Assembly: GCA_029721515.1 (NCBI GenBank)
Contig: CM056570.1
Location: 4,410,533-4,474,532 of the forward strand
DNA length: 64,000 nucleotides
From: Synanceia verrucosa
Lineage: Eukaryota; Chordata; Actinopteri; Perciformes; Synanceiidae
Reading direction: 5' to 3'
Under the pieces are notes generated by a model. That model did not search any database. It was not told where the DNA came from and saw nothing but the letters and a program-made list of their open reading frames with translations. Numbering within the stretch: position 1 is the first letter of the stretch; each line of letters begins with the position of its first letter. This document shows positions 12,251-23,700 of the stretch, piece after piece. Made by a program: the position numbers and the translations under genes.

Positions 12251-13199
12251 GACTCTAACAGTACTGGTTTGCTCCCATCATGTGAAAGAGTAGAAGGATT
12301 AATGTCAGACAGCTTGAACGCAGGTATGTTCAACAACACCGATGCCAACAAGCACAAAGCTGAACAGACTCCCCTGGTAGGCTATTGTATCACCACCACA
12401 GTTCCATTACTGATGTTCACCCACAGCTTCTCTCTCAGACAAATATCTCGGTCTATACTTAGCCCTGACATATCTGGGCATACCACACACAGAGCCATAT
12501 GTTTCCTTTGGCCACAGCACTCGACACATCCAGATCTGCAGTGGAAAACAGTGGAGAACGTGGCCGATCAGCCTGCTGATACTCAGCACAGGAAACCCTC
12601 AGACTGACTGGCATTCAGCAAAAACAACCAGCAGCATGATAACATCCAGTTTACAGTTATTAGTATTAGCATGACCATGTAAAACAAAACAATAGTCACT
12701 TTGTTCTCATAATCTTGCAATTTCCTTTGTCATAGTATACTACTCACACATTCTTTCAGTACACTTATGATGTTATCTGTTAAAAAAAAACGAGGTAAAT
12801 CATCCATTACATCAGGATTTCTCTTTATCTTCAAACAACACCCCTGTGAAGACATTTTAAAATGCCTGTGATGTAAGATAAATAGACTTAATAAACAAGC
12901 TGACAGAAATTGTGCTCCTCTGCACGTAAGATAAAAGCGTCAGCCAAGTCTGAGTGTTGTTTTGCAGCGTGGCCAGAGCACGTTCCTCCATCAGGCTATT
13001 TCCTTTAGATATCATGGAGTTGAGGTTTGGGTCCTGGGGCTGTGATGAGTGGACTGACAGCACACACACTTCCTCTGGTCTGTTTTCAGAGACAAAATAC
13101 TGCACACACACACGCCACATTTTCACTCAGTGTTTTTCCTCGCTCAGATGGCCTGTAGGAGTCCCTACTGTACTGAGCCAGCGCACAGAGAGAACATAT

Positions 13200-13286
13200 C
13201 CATATTAGGAAAAGCTCAGGCGTCCTTATATGGGAAAGCTTCCTCTGTAGTAACAGCCCTGTCTGCTGGCTTCTCACTCACATTCC
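13200..13286. promoter_or_regulatory. candidate SRF/TEAD enhancer upstream of ccn2
   Basis: Two perfect CArG boxes (CC, six A/T, GG) lie 24 bp apart: ccatattagg at 13200-13209 and ccttatatgg at 13224-13233. The first has the same core as the c-fos serum response element. A TEAD motif in reverse (cattcc) follows at 13281-13286. The cluster is about 2.2 kb upstream of the ccn2 TATA box. CCN2 is an established target of SRF/MRTF and YAP-TEAD in vertebrates. That this particular cluster is an enhancer of ccn2 is inference from motif match and position. Confidence 0.45.
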
Positions 13287-13388
13287 TACAGCTCCAGGTT
13301 TCTCTGGGAGTTTTTCATTTCCGATTCGCTGGCTGGAGAAGGAGCAACCTTTCATAAGAGTCTGGCCCGGTGTGTGATCCTCTTTTTC

Positions 13389-13417
<29 letters not shown>
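13389..13417. repeat. poly(A) run
   Basis: Twenty-nine consecutive A residues. No obvious retroelement body precedes it. Confidence 0.9.
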
Positions 13418-13421
<4 letters not shown>

Positions 13422-15100
13422 CAAACCTCCGTCTAGCCTCTTTCCTGCAATCCTCCACTTTTTGATGTAGTAAAATAAGCCTGGCCAGGGACAGGGCACA
13501 CCTGGCCTTTTTAAGTTCGTCATAGACTAAGCCTCATTAGGCAGGTGAGAAGCCAGGGAACATGTAGCCTCTGTTCCCGTAATATCTGCCTTTTTACGCC
13601 TTCATGGCTGCTCTTTCACTACTCAGGATTTTTAATCACGATTTGTCCCGACTAAGACCTACGAGGTCAAAACGTCCAGTCGAACATGAAATAATATCCT
13701 TCACCTTTGTTTTCAACAGAATCCTCTTTTTTTTGGGAAAAGCGTTTCATTACAGGAAGTGTCATTAAGTGAGAACATTAGTCTTTGTCCTCTTAATACC
13801 TGTCCTGCATACCAGGGCGGCACACTGAGCTCAGGTAACCCAGGAAACAGGCCATCAGGATCATCCATCAGAAGCAAATGACAGACATGTTGTGTTAAAC
13901 ATTTGCCAAATCTATAGGCTGAATGTGAAAAAAATACTTTATAATTAAGGAACTCTGGATAAATAATAAACTAAGTACATTACTGGTATTGTACTTCAAT
14001 ACAATTTTCAGGTCACTTGAGTAAATCTGTTTTATTCTTCTTTATACTTTATATAGGTTATACTTTTTTAACTACTGTATTATAGTATAATATTGAATTA
14101 AGAATATAAGCATATAAAATAAAGTTGTTAGCAGTTTTCATTACAATCATGTCATATTTTACAAAAAAGCAAAGATGAGGGAACAAAAATACAAAATTAT
14201 CTATAAAATGTTGCTTTTTTTTTCCCTTTTCTTTGTCATTAATCATCTAATTGATTCATCGTGTGACTCCTACATTATAAAACTCTGGATGAAACTACTT
14301 TACTGTACAAACTGTAGTTAAACTTTGTCACAGATTCAAATGTTATTTGTGCAGTGATACAACAGCATTAACAATATAATGATGTAATATGAATAACATT
14401 AATATATCAGTCAGACAGGGTGCTGATAATAGTTATGTACCTTTAGTTAAGTGGGATTTTAAATGAAGGACTTTACGAGTAGTTTTTCATGTTGGTATTA
14501 TTACCTCAGGAAATTGCCTGATTATTTCTAATCTAACCTGCATATCATGTGTATTATACAAGAGCGGTGGTACAAAATGCTTTGCTCGTGCAAAAAAGAT
14601 CAAAATGTGCTTTATGTATTTTAATGTTCAGTACTTAAAAGCTGCAGTTCAGACACTGCTGTCAGTGCACAAAAATGCCACTGCAGAGTCCAAGATATAA
14701 CCACATCAGCATTGAAAACAAAGTTACAAGAAGCTTACAGCAGCTGCCAAGTGCAGGAGTGACCTTGTTAGATAACCAGCACAAGTTAATGACTCGGACG
14801 AACTTCCTCTCCCTAAAAGCTCACTGTAAATTTATTTAAGTACAGGCTGTCTGTGCACCTTTGAAGCCACAGCTGAGGAATGCTGTAGTGGATTTACAGT
14901 CTTAACCACCCCATTACTCATTAATCAGTTTATTTAATCATGAAGTGTTGATGCATCTTTACGAGTCTCTACCTGTTGTTTTTTTTTTACTGTTCTTTTT
15001 TAATTTAAGCTGTTAGATCCTTCACGTCTGAACTGTGCTGAAGTTTTTCCTTTCTTTTTTTGAAATTAATATTTATAGGTACCGGCTGTCTGTTTGTGAA
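13418..15100. other. gene-free stretch upstream of ccn2
   Basis: Non-coding, AT-rich between 13.9 and 14.7 kb. No element recognised. It may contain further ccn2 regulatory sequence, which cannot be judged without comparison to other species. Confidence 0.4.
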
Positions 15101-15111
15101 GTCAGTCTTTA

Positions 15112-15253
15112 GGAATGCCCAGTGTGGGGTCCCAAGCTTCCAACCAGACTTAACCTCCCATTCCAGATGAAAGCCGTTCTGAGAGAGAGAGAGAGAGAGA
15201 GACGGTGTTGTTTGGCCCGAGCAGCAGAGCCTTGCCTTCAGACAGCAGGAATG
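15112..15253 (+). promoter_or_regulatory. ccn2: ccn2 proximal promoter: TEAD and SMAD motifs
   Basis: Three TEAD core motifs lie in the 260 bp before the TATA box: ggaatg at 15112-15117, its reverse cattcc at 15159-15164, and ggaatg at 15248-15253. A SMAD-type cagac (15239-15243) sits directly before the third. A (GA)n run occupies 15180-15202. The human CTGF promoter is known to carry three TEAD sites and a SMAD site in its first few hundred bases, so the arrangement fits conserved YAP-TEAD and TGF-beta control. Motif presence is seen; activity is inferred. Confidence 0.65.
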
Positions 15254-15368
15254 TGGGATGTCTGGAGTGGGGGGTCAGGAAGCGAGGAAAGAATGCCAAG
15301 TATGTCCATGTTTGTCCAGGGCTGGCTCTCCATTCAGCCCCCAGTGACGTGTTGCGAGGGCCAGCGAG

Positions 15369-15374
15369 TATAAA
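15369..15374 (+). promoter_or_regulatory. ccn2: ccn2 TATA box
   Basis: tataaa, about 245 bp before the chosen start codon. Transcription would begin near 15400 and give a 5' UTR of about 215 nt with no intron before the start codon. Confidence 0.75.
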
Positions 15375-15615
15375 GGGAGCTGGTCTCTCCAGTCAGAACT
15401 CAGATCAACTCCTCTACTGAAGCTAAACTCTAGCTTTCACCAAGACAGAAAGAAAGACCGTGACTGGAGCGGCAGAGAAACGCTACGAGACGAAATAAGA
15501 CAAGAGATCAACTTGATCAGAAAGGGTTTCTCAAGCTCAAACTCTGAGACTAAAGGAAGACTTTTTAACGAGACTTAAGGAAAAACTAGAATCTATTTCT
15601 ACCAAGGAAGAAAAT

Positions 15616-17140
15616 ATGTCTGCTGGAATGAAGAAAATGATTTTGCTGCCTTTCCTGTGCATCATGCTCGCACACATGGTGAGTCAGACACAACACAAAA
15701 GTGACTTCATACTGCTGATGTGTTTTTAGGCTTTAAATGTACGATTCTTTACATTTCTGAGCACAATACAGTGTGATCTCCGTGTGCTGAATGTGTAACA
15801 CTGTCTGGAGATGATACTTAACGGAGTGTGTGTCTGTTTGTGTTCAGGCTGCAGGTCAGGAGTGCAGCAACCAGTGCTCGTGCCCCTCCACTCCCCCTCA
15901 GTGCCCCCCGGGAGTGAGCCTGGTGCTGGATGGCTGCGGCTGCTGCAGGGTTTGTGCCAAACAGATGGGGGAGCTCTGCACTGAGAAAGACCTCTGCGAC
16001 CCACACAAAGGCCTCTACTGTGACTTCGGAGCCCCCATCAACAGACGCATAGGAGTGTGCACAGGTGAGCCACTGAGAATGTCTTGTTTTCTGTGCCATC
16101 TACCTGCTGACAATCATTAGATGTGCTTAATGGTCGAACCGAATCCTGACCATTCTCCTTGTTGTTTCCCCCACAGCTCGAGAGGGAGCCACATGTGTGT
16201 TCGGAGGAATGATATACAAGAGCGGAGAGACTTTTCAGAGCAGCTGCAAGTACCAGTGTACATGTCTGGATGGAGCTGTGGGCTGTGTCCCACTTTGCTC
16301 CATGGACGTCAGGCTGCCGAGCCCAGACTGCCCCATGCCGAGACGTGTCAAGGTGCCAGGGAAGTGCTGCGAGGAGTGGGAGTGTGACTCTCCCAACAGA
16401 CACAGTTTCATGGGCTCAGCTTTGGCTGGTAAGTCAGTCTCCTTTTCTTTTAAGACTGTAGTTTATTTGTTTAACAGAGAGGAAACAATTAGGAAAGTCG
16501 TCCTGATCCATTTTTTGCTCCTGTGTTTACAGCATACAGAGAGGAGGAGACCTATGGCCCAGATCCTTCCATGATGAGGGAAAACTGCCTGGTTCAGACT
16601 ACTGAATGGAGCGCATGCTCAAAGACTTGTGGCCTTGGAGTCTCCACCAGGGTCACCAACGATAACCGTGAATGCCGCCTGGAGAAACAGACCCGGTTGT
16701 GTATGGTGCGACCATGTGAGTCCCAGCTGGAGCAGAGCATTAGGGTGAGTTTTTGTTTAGCTGCACTGCAGATGCAGAATCAGCACAGATATAGCCAAAG
16801 AATGCTTAACGAAGTTGTTTTCCTCTTCATTGTCTTCCTACAGAAAGGGAAAAAGTGCATCCGTACTCCCCGACTCTCCAAGCCTATGAAGTTTGAGATC
16901 TCTGGCTGCACCACCACCAAGTCCTACAGGCCAAAGTTCTGCGGCGTCTGCCTGGACGGCCGCTGCTGCACCCCCCACAGAACCACCACCCTGCCCATGG
17001 AGTTCAAATGCCCCGACGGACAGGTCATGAAGAAGCACATGATGTTCATCAAGTCCTGCGCCTGCCACCACAACTGCCCCGGGGAGAACGACATCTTTGA
17101 GTCCATGTATTACAAGAAGATGATGGGAGACATGGCGTGA
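15616..17140 (+). CDS. ccn2: CCN family member 2 / connective tissue growth factor
   Basis: Secreted matricellular protein that binds growth factors, integrins and heparan sulfate in the extracellular matrix. Coding exons: 15616-15678, 15848-16064, 16177-16428, 16533-16744, 16844-17140. These give 346 aa with consistent phases, close to the usual 349 aa of human CCN2. One exon encodes each module. Exon 1 is the signal peptide (1-21). Exon 2 is the IGFBP module, with [17 protein letters not shown]. Exon 3 is the VWC module, with [10 protein letters not shown]. Exon 4 is the TSP1 module, with [11 protein letters not shown]. Exon 5 is the cystine-knot CT module, ending [13 protein letters not shown]. 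The CT module separates it from CCN5, and the sequence follows CCN2 rather than CCN1. The first Met is used; Met5 is an in-frame alternative. Teleosts can carry two ccn2 paralogues and I cannot say which this is. Confidence 0.97.
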
Positions 17141-18095
17141 GCCGCTCAAGGACGATCCCAGCTTATGACTTGAAAACAAACATCTCATTTTGCAGCTCAG
17201 TATATATGTGTTTTCTATGTTTTGTTTTGTCATTTTCTCATTGTAAAAGTAGTCCAGACACTTAAGTGTCTGTTTTTTTTTTGTTTTTTTTATGGCTGGC
17301 GCACATCAGCCACATAGACTCAGACAGAGGGTTGCATTGCAGCTCCAAGAGATTCCTGCACTATAACTTCTATTTTTGACGAACCTACTGTCAGGTTGCC
17401 ACCCGTTCCCTTGAAACCCCTTTTACAGACCCGTCCATATAACTGTATGCAATTTTAAAACCTTATCTAAACCTTGACGTCCTCTCTAAATGAGTGTCTA
17501 ATAACTCCCCTCCGCCCTCCGAGCCCGGACCAGACCTGGTAACTCTAAGCAGCTGTAGATGCAGACCACAGCAGGCCAGTGTTCCCCTGTGCAAACAGGT
17601 CTGAATGTGTCCTTATGTGTGCGAGTGTGTGTGTGTCTGTTAGCGCAGCCCTGAATGTCAGCCTTGTTTCTGCGTCTACGCTGTTCACCCTGCTCGCAGA
17701 GTAAGGGAAAGGTCAGAGTTACCGCCCAGCATGTGGATGAGAAAGTAAGCAGCGTGCTGAGTTTAAGGTTAGATATGAAACACGGTGGGCTTTGCCACAG
17801 CACTGAGAAAAAAAAGAAAACGTTTTTTGAATATTAAGAAAAGAAACCAAGAGTCAATAGGAACAAAGTGTCTATTTTGTACAAAAATAGAAGAAAAGAC
17901 TGGAAGAATTGTTATTTCATTCCTTTTTTATTGTTGATGTGTAAATGATGTATATATTTGTACAGTTTAAGTTAATTTAAAGCCAAATTTGTTCTGTGCT
18001 TCGAAATGTATCAATAGTATTTTTGTCGACAGTATTTTTTACTATTTTATTGAGAAGTGTGACAAAAATGTTACATGTTTCACTTTGTAGCTGGA

Positions 18096-18101
18096 AATAA
18101 A
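18096..18101 (+). terminator. ccn2: ccn2 poly(A) signal
   Basis: aataaa about 955 bp after the stop codon. The region before it is AU-rich (tgtatatatttgtacag and similar), in keeping with the long 3' UTR known for CCN2 transcripts. Confidence 0.75.
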
Positions 18102-18119
18102 ATGTTATATTTTTTATAC

Positions 18120-20372
18120 AAACATGAATTCTCCAATTTTTCTGCATCCCAATTTTGGTCCATAACGTCTATTAAATAATGCCTTAAATATAATACACAT
18201 ACAGGTACACCACTCACATGTCAGTGATCCACATAACTAAAATATTACTTGTTTGTGTTTAACTTTAAATCTTTTAATCTTAGTCAGTTAGTGAAAGTAT
18301 TATTAAGTTATTAAATAATATCACTCTCTTAGAGCCAGAAAGCAGGAAGTCAAACTTGCTCAGTCACTTCAGCTTAAGTGAATAAAATGGGGGAAAAAAG
18401 TCAATCATGAATAACTTTTATTCCCTCCACATATGTTGGCCTATTCCTCCACTTTCCATTAGCTTTATGTAACATCATAATAAGACCTTCAGCTGTAAAC
18501 AAAGACATTTTAAAAATGTATGAGTTCTTTCACTGCAAACAGTATAAATAATGCACAGAACTGGTGGGTGTTGACTAAATTGCTCCCTCATTAGCTGAAC
18601 TGAAAGGAGATATTTTAAATGTATTAGTTTCTGCATTAATGCAAAGCACTCCTGCTTGTTTCTCCTTTTACATAAGACAAAGTGGAAATAAATGAACTTA
18701 TGGTTTAAGGAAAAAGGAAACGCCTCAGCAGTCTAATGTCGCCATCTGGTGCCCTTTCAGTTTGTCGTCACGTATTTTCAATAAGATTTTCAGCTCATTT
18801 TAGGACTGAAACACAACATACATGAGCTTGTCTCAGCCTTTAATGAATCCCTCTCTAATGGAGTAATAGTTGGTTTAACAGTAACAGCAAACAAAGTTTG
18901 CTGCAGAACATTCTATTAAAATATATCAAATGACAAATAGACTACAATAACAACAGTTGACTAAAAAGTTAAATATATCTGTTACCTATTCTTTTTAGTC
19001 TTTGTCAGTTTTTAACCATTTTATGATGTTTTAAATTATTTATATTGAATGTTTGCTGCGGACACACCAGCAGTGCAGGACATGACTATCCAGTAGTTTC
19101 AGTTTCCAGCTGTGTCTACAGCAGCTATATTTATTTAGGCCGACAGAGAAAGCAGGATTTTTTTTTTGCATTTGCATTTTCTCCTCTGCCCACGTTCTGT
19201 TCTTGTTTCCTTTCACACCTTTTTGTCCTTTTTAAAAAAAATAAATATAAAAACTGTTAATACTGTACTGTATGATTCACTGCACTGGCTCGCTCTTCTT
19301 AATAGTATCATCCAGTGAATAATGTGATGCTGAGGCCAAATCTAAGGGTTGGAATGATGTTGTCTTGATTATCTTCAGTAAACAGTTTTCTGTGTCAGAG
19401 GGATGATTCATGTTCTCGCCTTCTTCGCCCACAAACTCAGTCCAGTTCAGCCTGTATGAGTCAATGTCTCTTTACCGTGAGTAGAAATACCATATATGAA
19501 TATTTAGGCTGTATTGAATGAACAAATTCCATTTGTATTTAATTATTATATTGTAAATGAAAAAAAAAATACGTAATTAATATACCTTCAGTTGTAAATT
19601 TCTTTGTGCGGTGAGTTTATTGCATTTTGCAAATATTCATTTGATATTTGAAGCATTAAAATGATTTATCAAAACAGATATTTTCAATTAAACTAATCAA
19701 TTTATTGGTTTTCTTACATAAATGAAATACAGGTCATAAAGATGCTAAAAATTCACTTATTGCCTTGGCTTGATTAGAGTCAACTGTATCTAGAATAAGT
19801 AAGCATTGTCTACGTCTTGTTCTTCTGCTTCCACATTAGTATGTAAGCATCCCATAAACAGCTTTGTACACGTACACATGCCGTTACTGTACAACCTCAC
19901 CTTGTTGCTGTGTGTTTACCTGCATCTGCCTCAACCATTCACATGAATCAGTGTCCTGAAATAGTTTGAAAAGCAGCAGAGTTACATTTGCAAAAAGAGA
20001 GAGATGATTGTCAGAGGAAATGAAAAAAAAAACAAGATGTCAACCTTCAGGTTTTTCAGGGGCATTGTTGCATGCTCTGAGTATCAAATGCAAATTTGTT
20101 TGTTTTTAGTTTGCATATGTAGCTGCTCTATGTATATACACTACTGTATATACTCTATGTGAGGAACAGCATGTCACAAGGGAGACTGCAGCAGTGTGGC
20201 ACAAGTGGGCAAAAGATAAAACCATGTCACATATTCAAACGCTCTAACTGTGGAAACCAGGCAGCTGGTAAAGCGGAGGAGGACGAGGAGGCAGAGGAGG
20301 TTGCTGTGTCAACTTTTTTTTTGGTTGTTTTTGATTTACCAATCTCTCGCTCTTGATTTCTTTCTCTCTATC
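18120..20372. other. convergent intergenic region and chga 3' UTR
   Basis: ccn2 and chga are transcribed towards each other here. The right part must hold the chga 3' UTR. Minus-strand aataaa candidates are at 19701-19706 and 19616-19621; I cannot choose between them. No other gene or recognisable element seen. Confidence 0.5.
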
Positions 20373-20666
20373 TCAGCCTCGCCGCATCTCATGGAGTTTC
20401 TGGGCAACGTTTTCGAGCTCTGACTCGATCGCTGCCAGGCTTTCAATCTCCGGCTCCTGCAGATATAATGAGAAGAAAAATACTTAGAGTGCAAACCTGA
20501 AGAATACATCTGAAATATCTTGACTAATCAGTTTCTATTGCAGAATCACCTCCTTTAACTTCAGTGTTACAACAAATGTGACAGTTTGTGGCTATTAAAG
20601 GGATCACAGTGGCTTTGAACATTTTTTTGTACCTTAATGGGATTGAAGCTGTAGGATGGTTTCAGC

Positions 20667-20710
<44 letters not shown>

Positions 20711-23700
20711 GTAAAACACAGAAACCCAATCAGTTCTGGGGGTGAAGCCAGCAACATAATGCATAAAGACATTATTTAAAGCAATAGTAAAACAATTTGT
20801 GAAATACAGTTTTAGCAGAGAACGTGTTTACATTTGTAAAAAAAAAAGAAAAAATTGTCTGTGATGAGTTTGTAGTTTTATGAGGGATTATGTGCCAAAC
20901 TATTTTTTTAAACCAGATAAACAAGATATTTCAATGAGTGAGCTTCTGAAGGCTTTTGTTAACCTTGGACAGAGGCTAGGCTAGCTGTTTCCCCTGTTCC
21001 CAGCCTTTATGCTAAGCTAAGCTAACTGGTTGCTGGCAGTAGCCTCCTATTTACCGTACAGACATATGTGTGGTATCAATCTTCTCATGTAGTTTGTAAA
21101 AAAAAAAAGCAAATCTGTCCCAACATGTTGGACTGCTGCATTTTTCTCAGCTGGAAAGCTCACCTCTGACCTACGGCTGGCGCTCCCCTCTTCCTCCGAC
21201 CCCTTCCTCTCCTCAGGTCGCCTTCTTGCGATCATCTGCAGCTCCTTCTCCTCTGGACTCCTCTGCAGGTTTCTCTTCTCCTCCTCCACCTCCTCTGTGA
21301 CCTCTTTTGAGTGATGTGGCACTTCCTGCTGCTGCGCCTCCTTTCCAGCTGCTCTCTTCTTAGCTGGCAGCGTCTTGCTCCTCCATCGCTTTACGTTCTC
21401 TCTACTCGCTCTCTTCACCTCCCCTTCATCCTCCTCATCCTCTTCTTGTTGAGGCCTGGTTGAGGAAAATGCAGATTTCTTATCTTTCTCACCTTCATCT
21501 TCTTCATCAAACTTCTTCTCTTTTGATTTGACTCTGGGTGCATTTCTCTTTTCAGCAGATCCAACACCTGGAAACAAGAAAAAAAGAATGAGATTTCTTC
21601 CTGTTTCCTCATTGAAACACCTGCTGGCAGCCAGCACAGTACTCTCCTCCACCATTAGCAAGATTCCACTTCTTGTAATGAAATTCTTTCTTGCCAGCTG
21701 GCGGTCCTGCCTTCAGTAATGCAAGCTGTGCTTTATGGGAATTAACAGCATGACTGGAGCCATCAGATGACTTGGCAGCAGCTCAAACAGGTATTTCATG
21801 GTATCTTGCCATTATAGCACAAAAAAACATTTCTCTGTTAAATCTTAATTGCAGTTCTGTTCTAAGGATGGAGGTTTCGGTGCATGAGCCCAGCTGTTAC
21901 CATGCACACCAGCTCATTTGAATTCTGGGGCACGAAGACATTTAATCATTTCTGTTGGTGTGCTGTCAGACCGCCAGCCATGTTGGCCCTCACTCCCCTG
22001 TCAGGGGGCTGATTTCATCATGTAGATGGAAGCACTTCCATCAATCACTCAGTCCTGTTGTGGCAGATGTTTTTTTAACTACATTAGCATTGCACTCTCC
22101 CTAGATTCTGCTATCTGCCTTCATTTATATTGCATATTTTAACTGACTTGCATTTTTTTATTCTAGAATATGAATACATGTGACTATGCACTTAAAATAT
22201 CAAGCTCAAAGTCTTTTTTTAAAAACATAACTGAGATGATTTGTTGCAAACAAACAAAATGCTCACACTTGCCTTTCTTACTCTTGCTCATGTTTTCCTC
22301 ATCTGAATGAACTCTCTTCTTGTCATGTTCTTCTTCCGTCCTCTTTTCTTTGCCCTCGCTCCACTCATCCAGAGACACATGACTTCCTGGGATGTCATCA
22401 TTTCCCCTCTTCTCTTGCACCTCTTCTTCAACCTCATTGTCTTTCAGGCTCTCGTCCTCTCCTTCCTCTCTGTCTCCATTTCCTGTCCTCTTCTTCTGGG
22501 ACAGGATGGATCGCTCACCTGGGCCTCCTAGAGCCTCCAACATGGATCGATCTGAAAACGAGGAGAATTTAATTTACAAGAGAACACTGAGACGTTAAAA
22601 CAAGATGTAGCCATGGGTCATTTTATGTTGTAACTAAATCTGTGTGTTTCTGTATGTCTGCCTTTTTATTTTCTTACCAAAACCTCATAAAGACATGCTA
22701 TGATATCTTCCTGCTTTTTGCCACAATTCAACAAAAAGGTACCACTAATCTTAGAACTGGAAAATATGTGCTGATTATTCAATTATTTATGTTATTTTTT
22801 ATCCTATATTCCAAATATTTGACTTTCCAGCCTCTCAAATGTAAATATTTCCTATGTTTCTCTGTTTTATATCACTGGTAATTAAATACTGTTCAGCTAA
22901 AACAAAAAAAAATACTTTAGATTAAACAAATAATTGAGAAATTAATCAACAGATTAATCAACAGTGGAAATAACTGTTTTTTGCATTCTAACTAATATTA
23001 GCAGGTAAAGCTATGAGACTTTGTGTGAATATTATATTCTGACACGTAATATAAGTTCCACATTGTCATGATGTACTATAATAATATTGCATGTGCAGTA
23101 AATCTGGCTGTCATATAACACACACAGAGGGTCGAGTACAGTGCTCCTTATTAGTCATTCCTGTGCTTGTTCATGCATTACTACTCTCATGTGTGCTCTA
23201 CAGGGCATCTGGCACTAACTTATAAAGGCCAGGTGTTGTCAGGTGGAAGGACCTCATGTCTGTCCTGATTTATGTTCACAGGAGGCATCAGCATAGTTTA
23301 AATTCACCTCAGCATGTCTGTTTGTCAGCGCTGCTTTGTTGACAATAACTCATAATGGAAGCGACACATCATTTTAAACTAATCAGCATAATGAAAGGAC
23401 ATAGGATGGATCTTTCTCTTCTCACCAGCAACGTCGCCTTCAGTCTGAGGAGTTTGTGCTGTTGGTTCACCTGCAGCAGCATCTCTCTGCAGCTGAGCTC
23501 TCTCCTGACCACCTACAAACAAAATGAGCCATTCCAGCTTTTTGTCTTTGCCATATTTCCACATAAAGACAAGCAGACAAACAGTCACCCGCTGTGTGTC
23601 ACCTACGACTCACCTTGAACAGCAATCTCATGCAGCTCCTTCAGAAAGTTATGATGGCGAAGGATAGAAACGAGCCTGTCATCTGCATAACACACACACA

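Noticed and set aside
22184..22543. 119-aa minus-strand ORF as a separate gene
   Set aside because: It is exon 6 of chga with intron sequence read through at its end.
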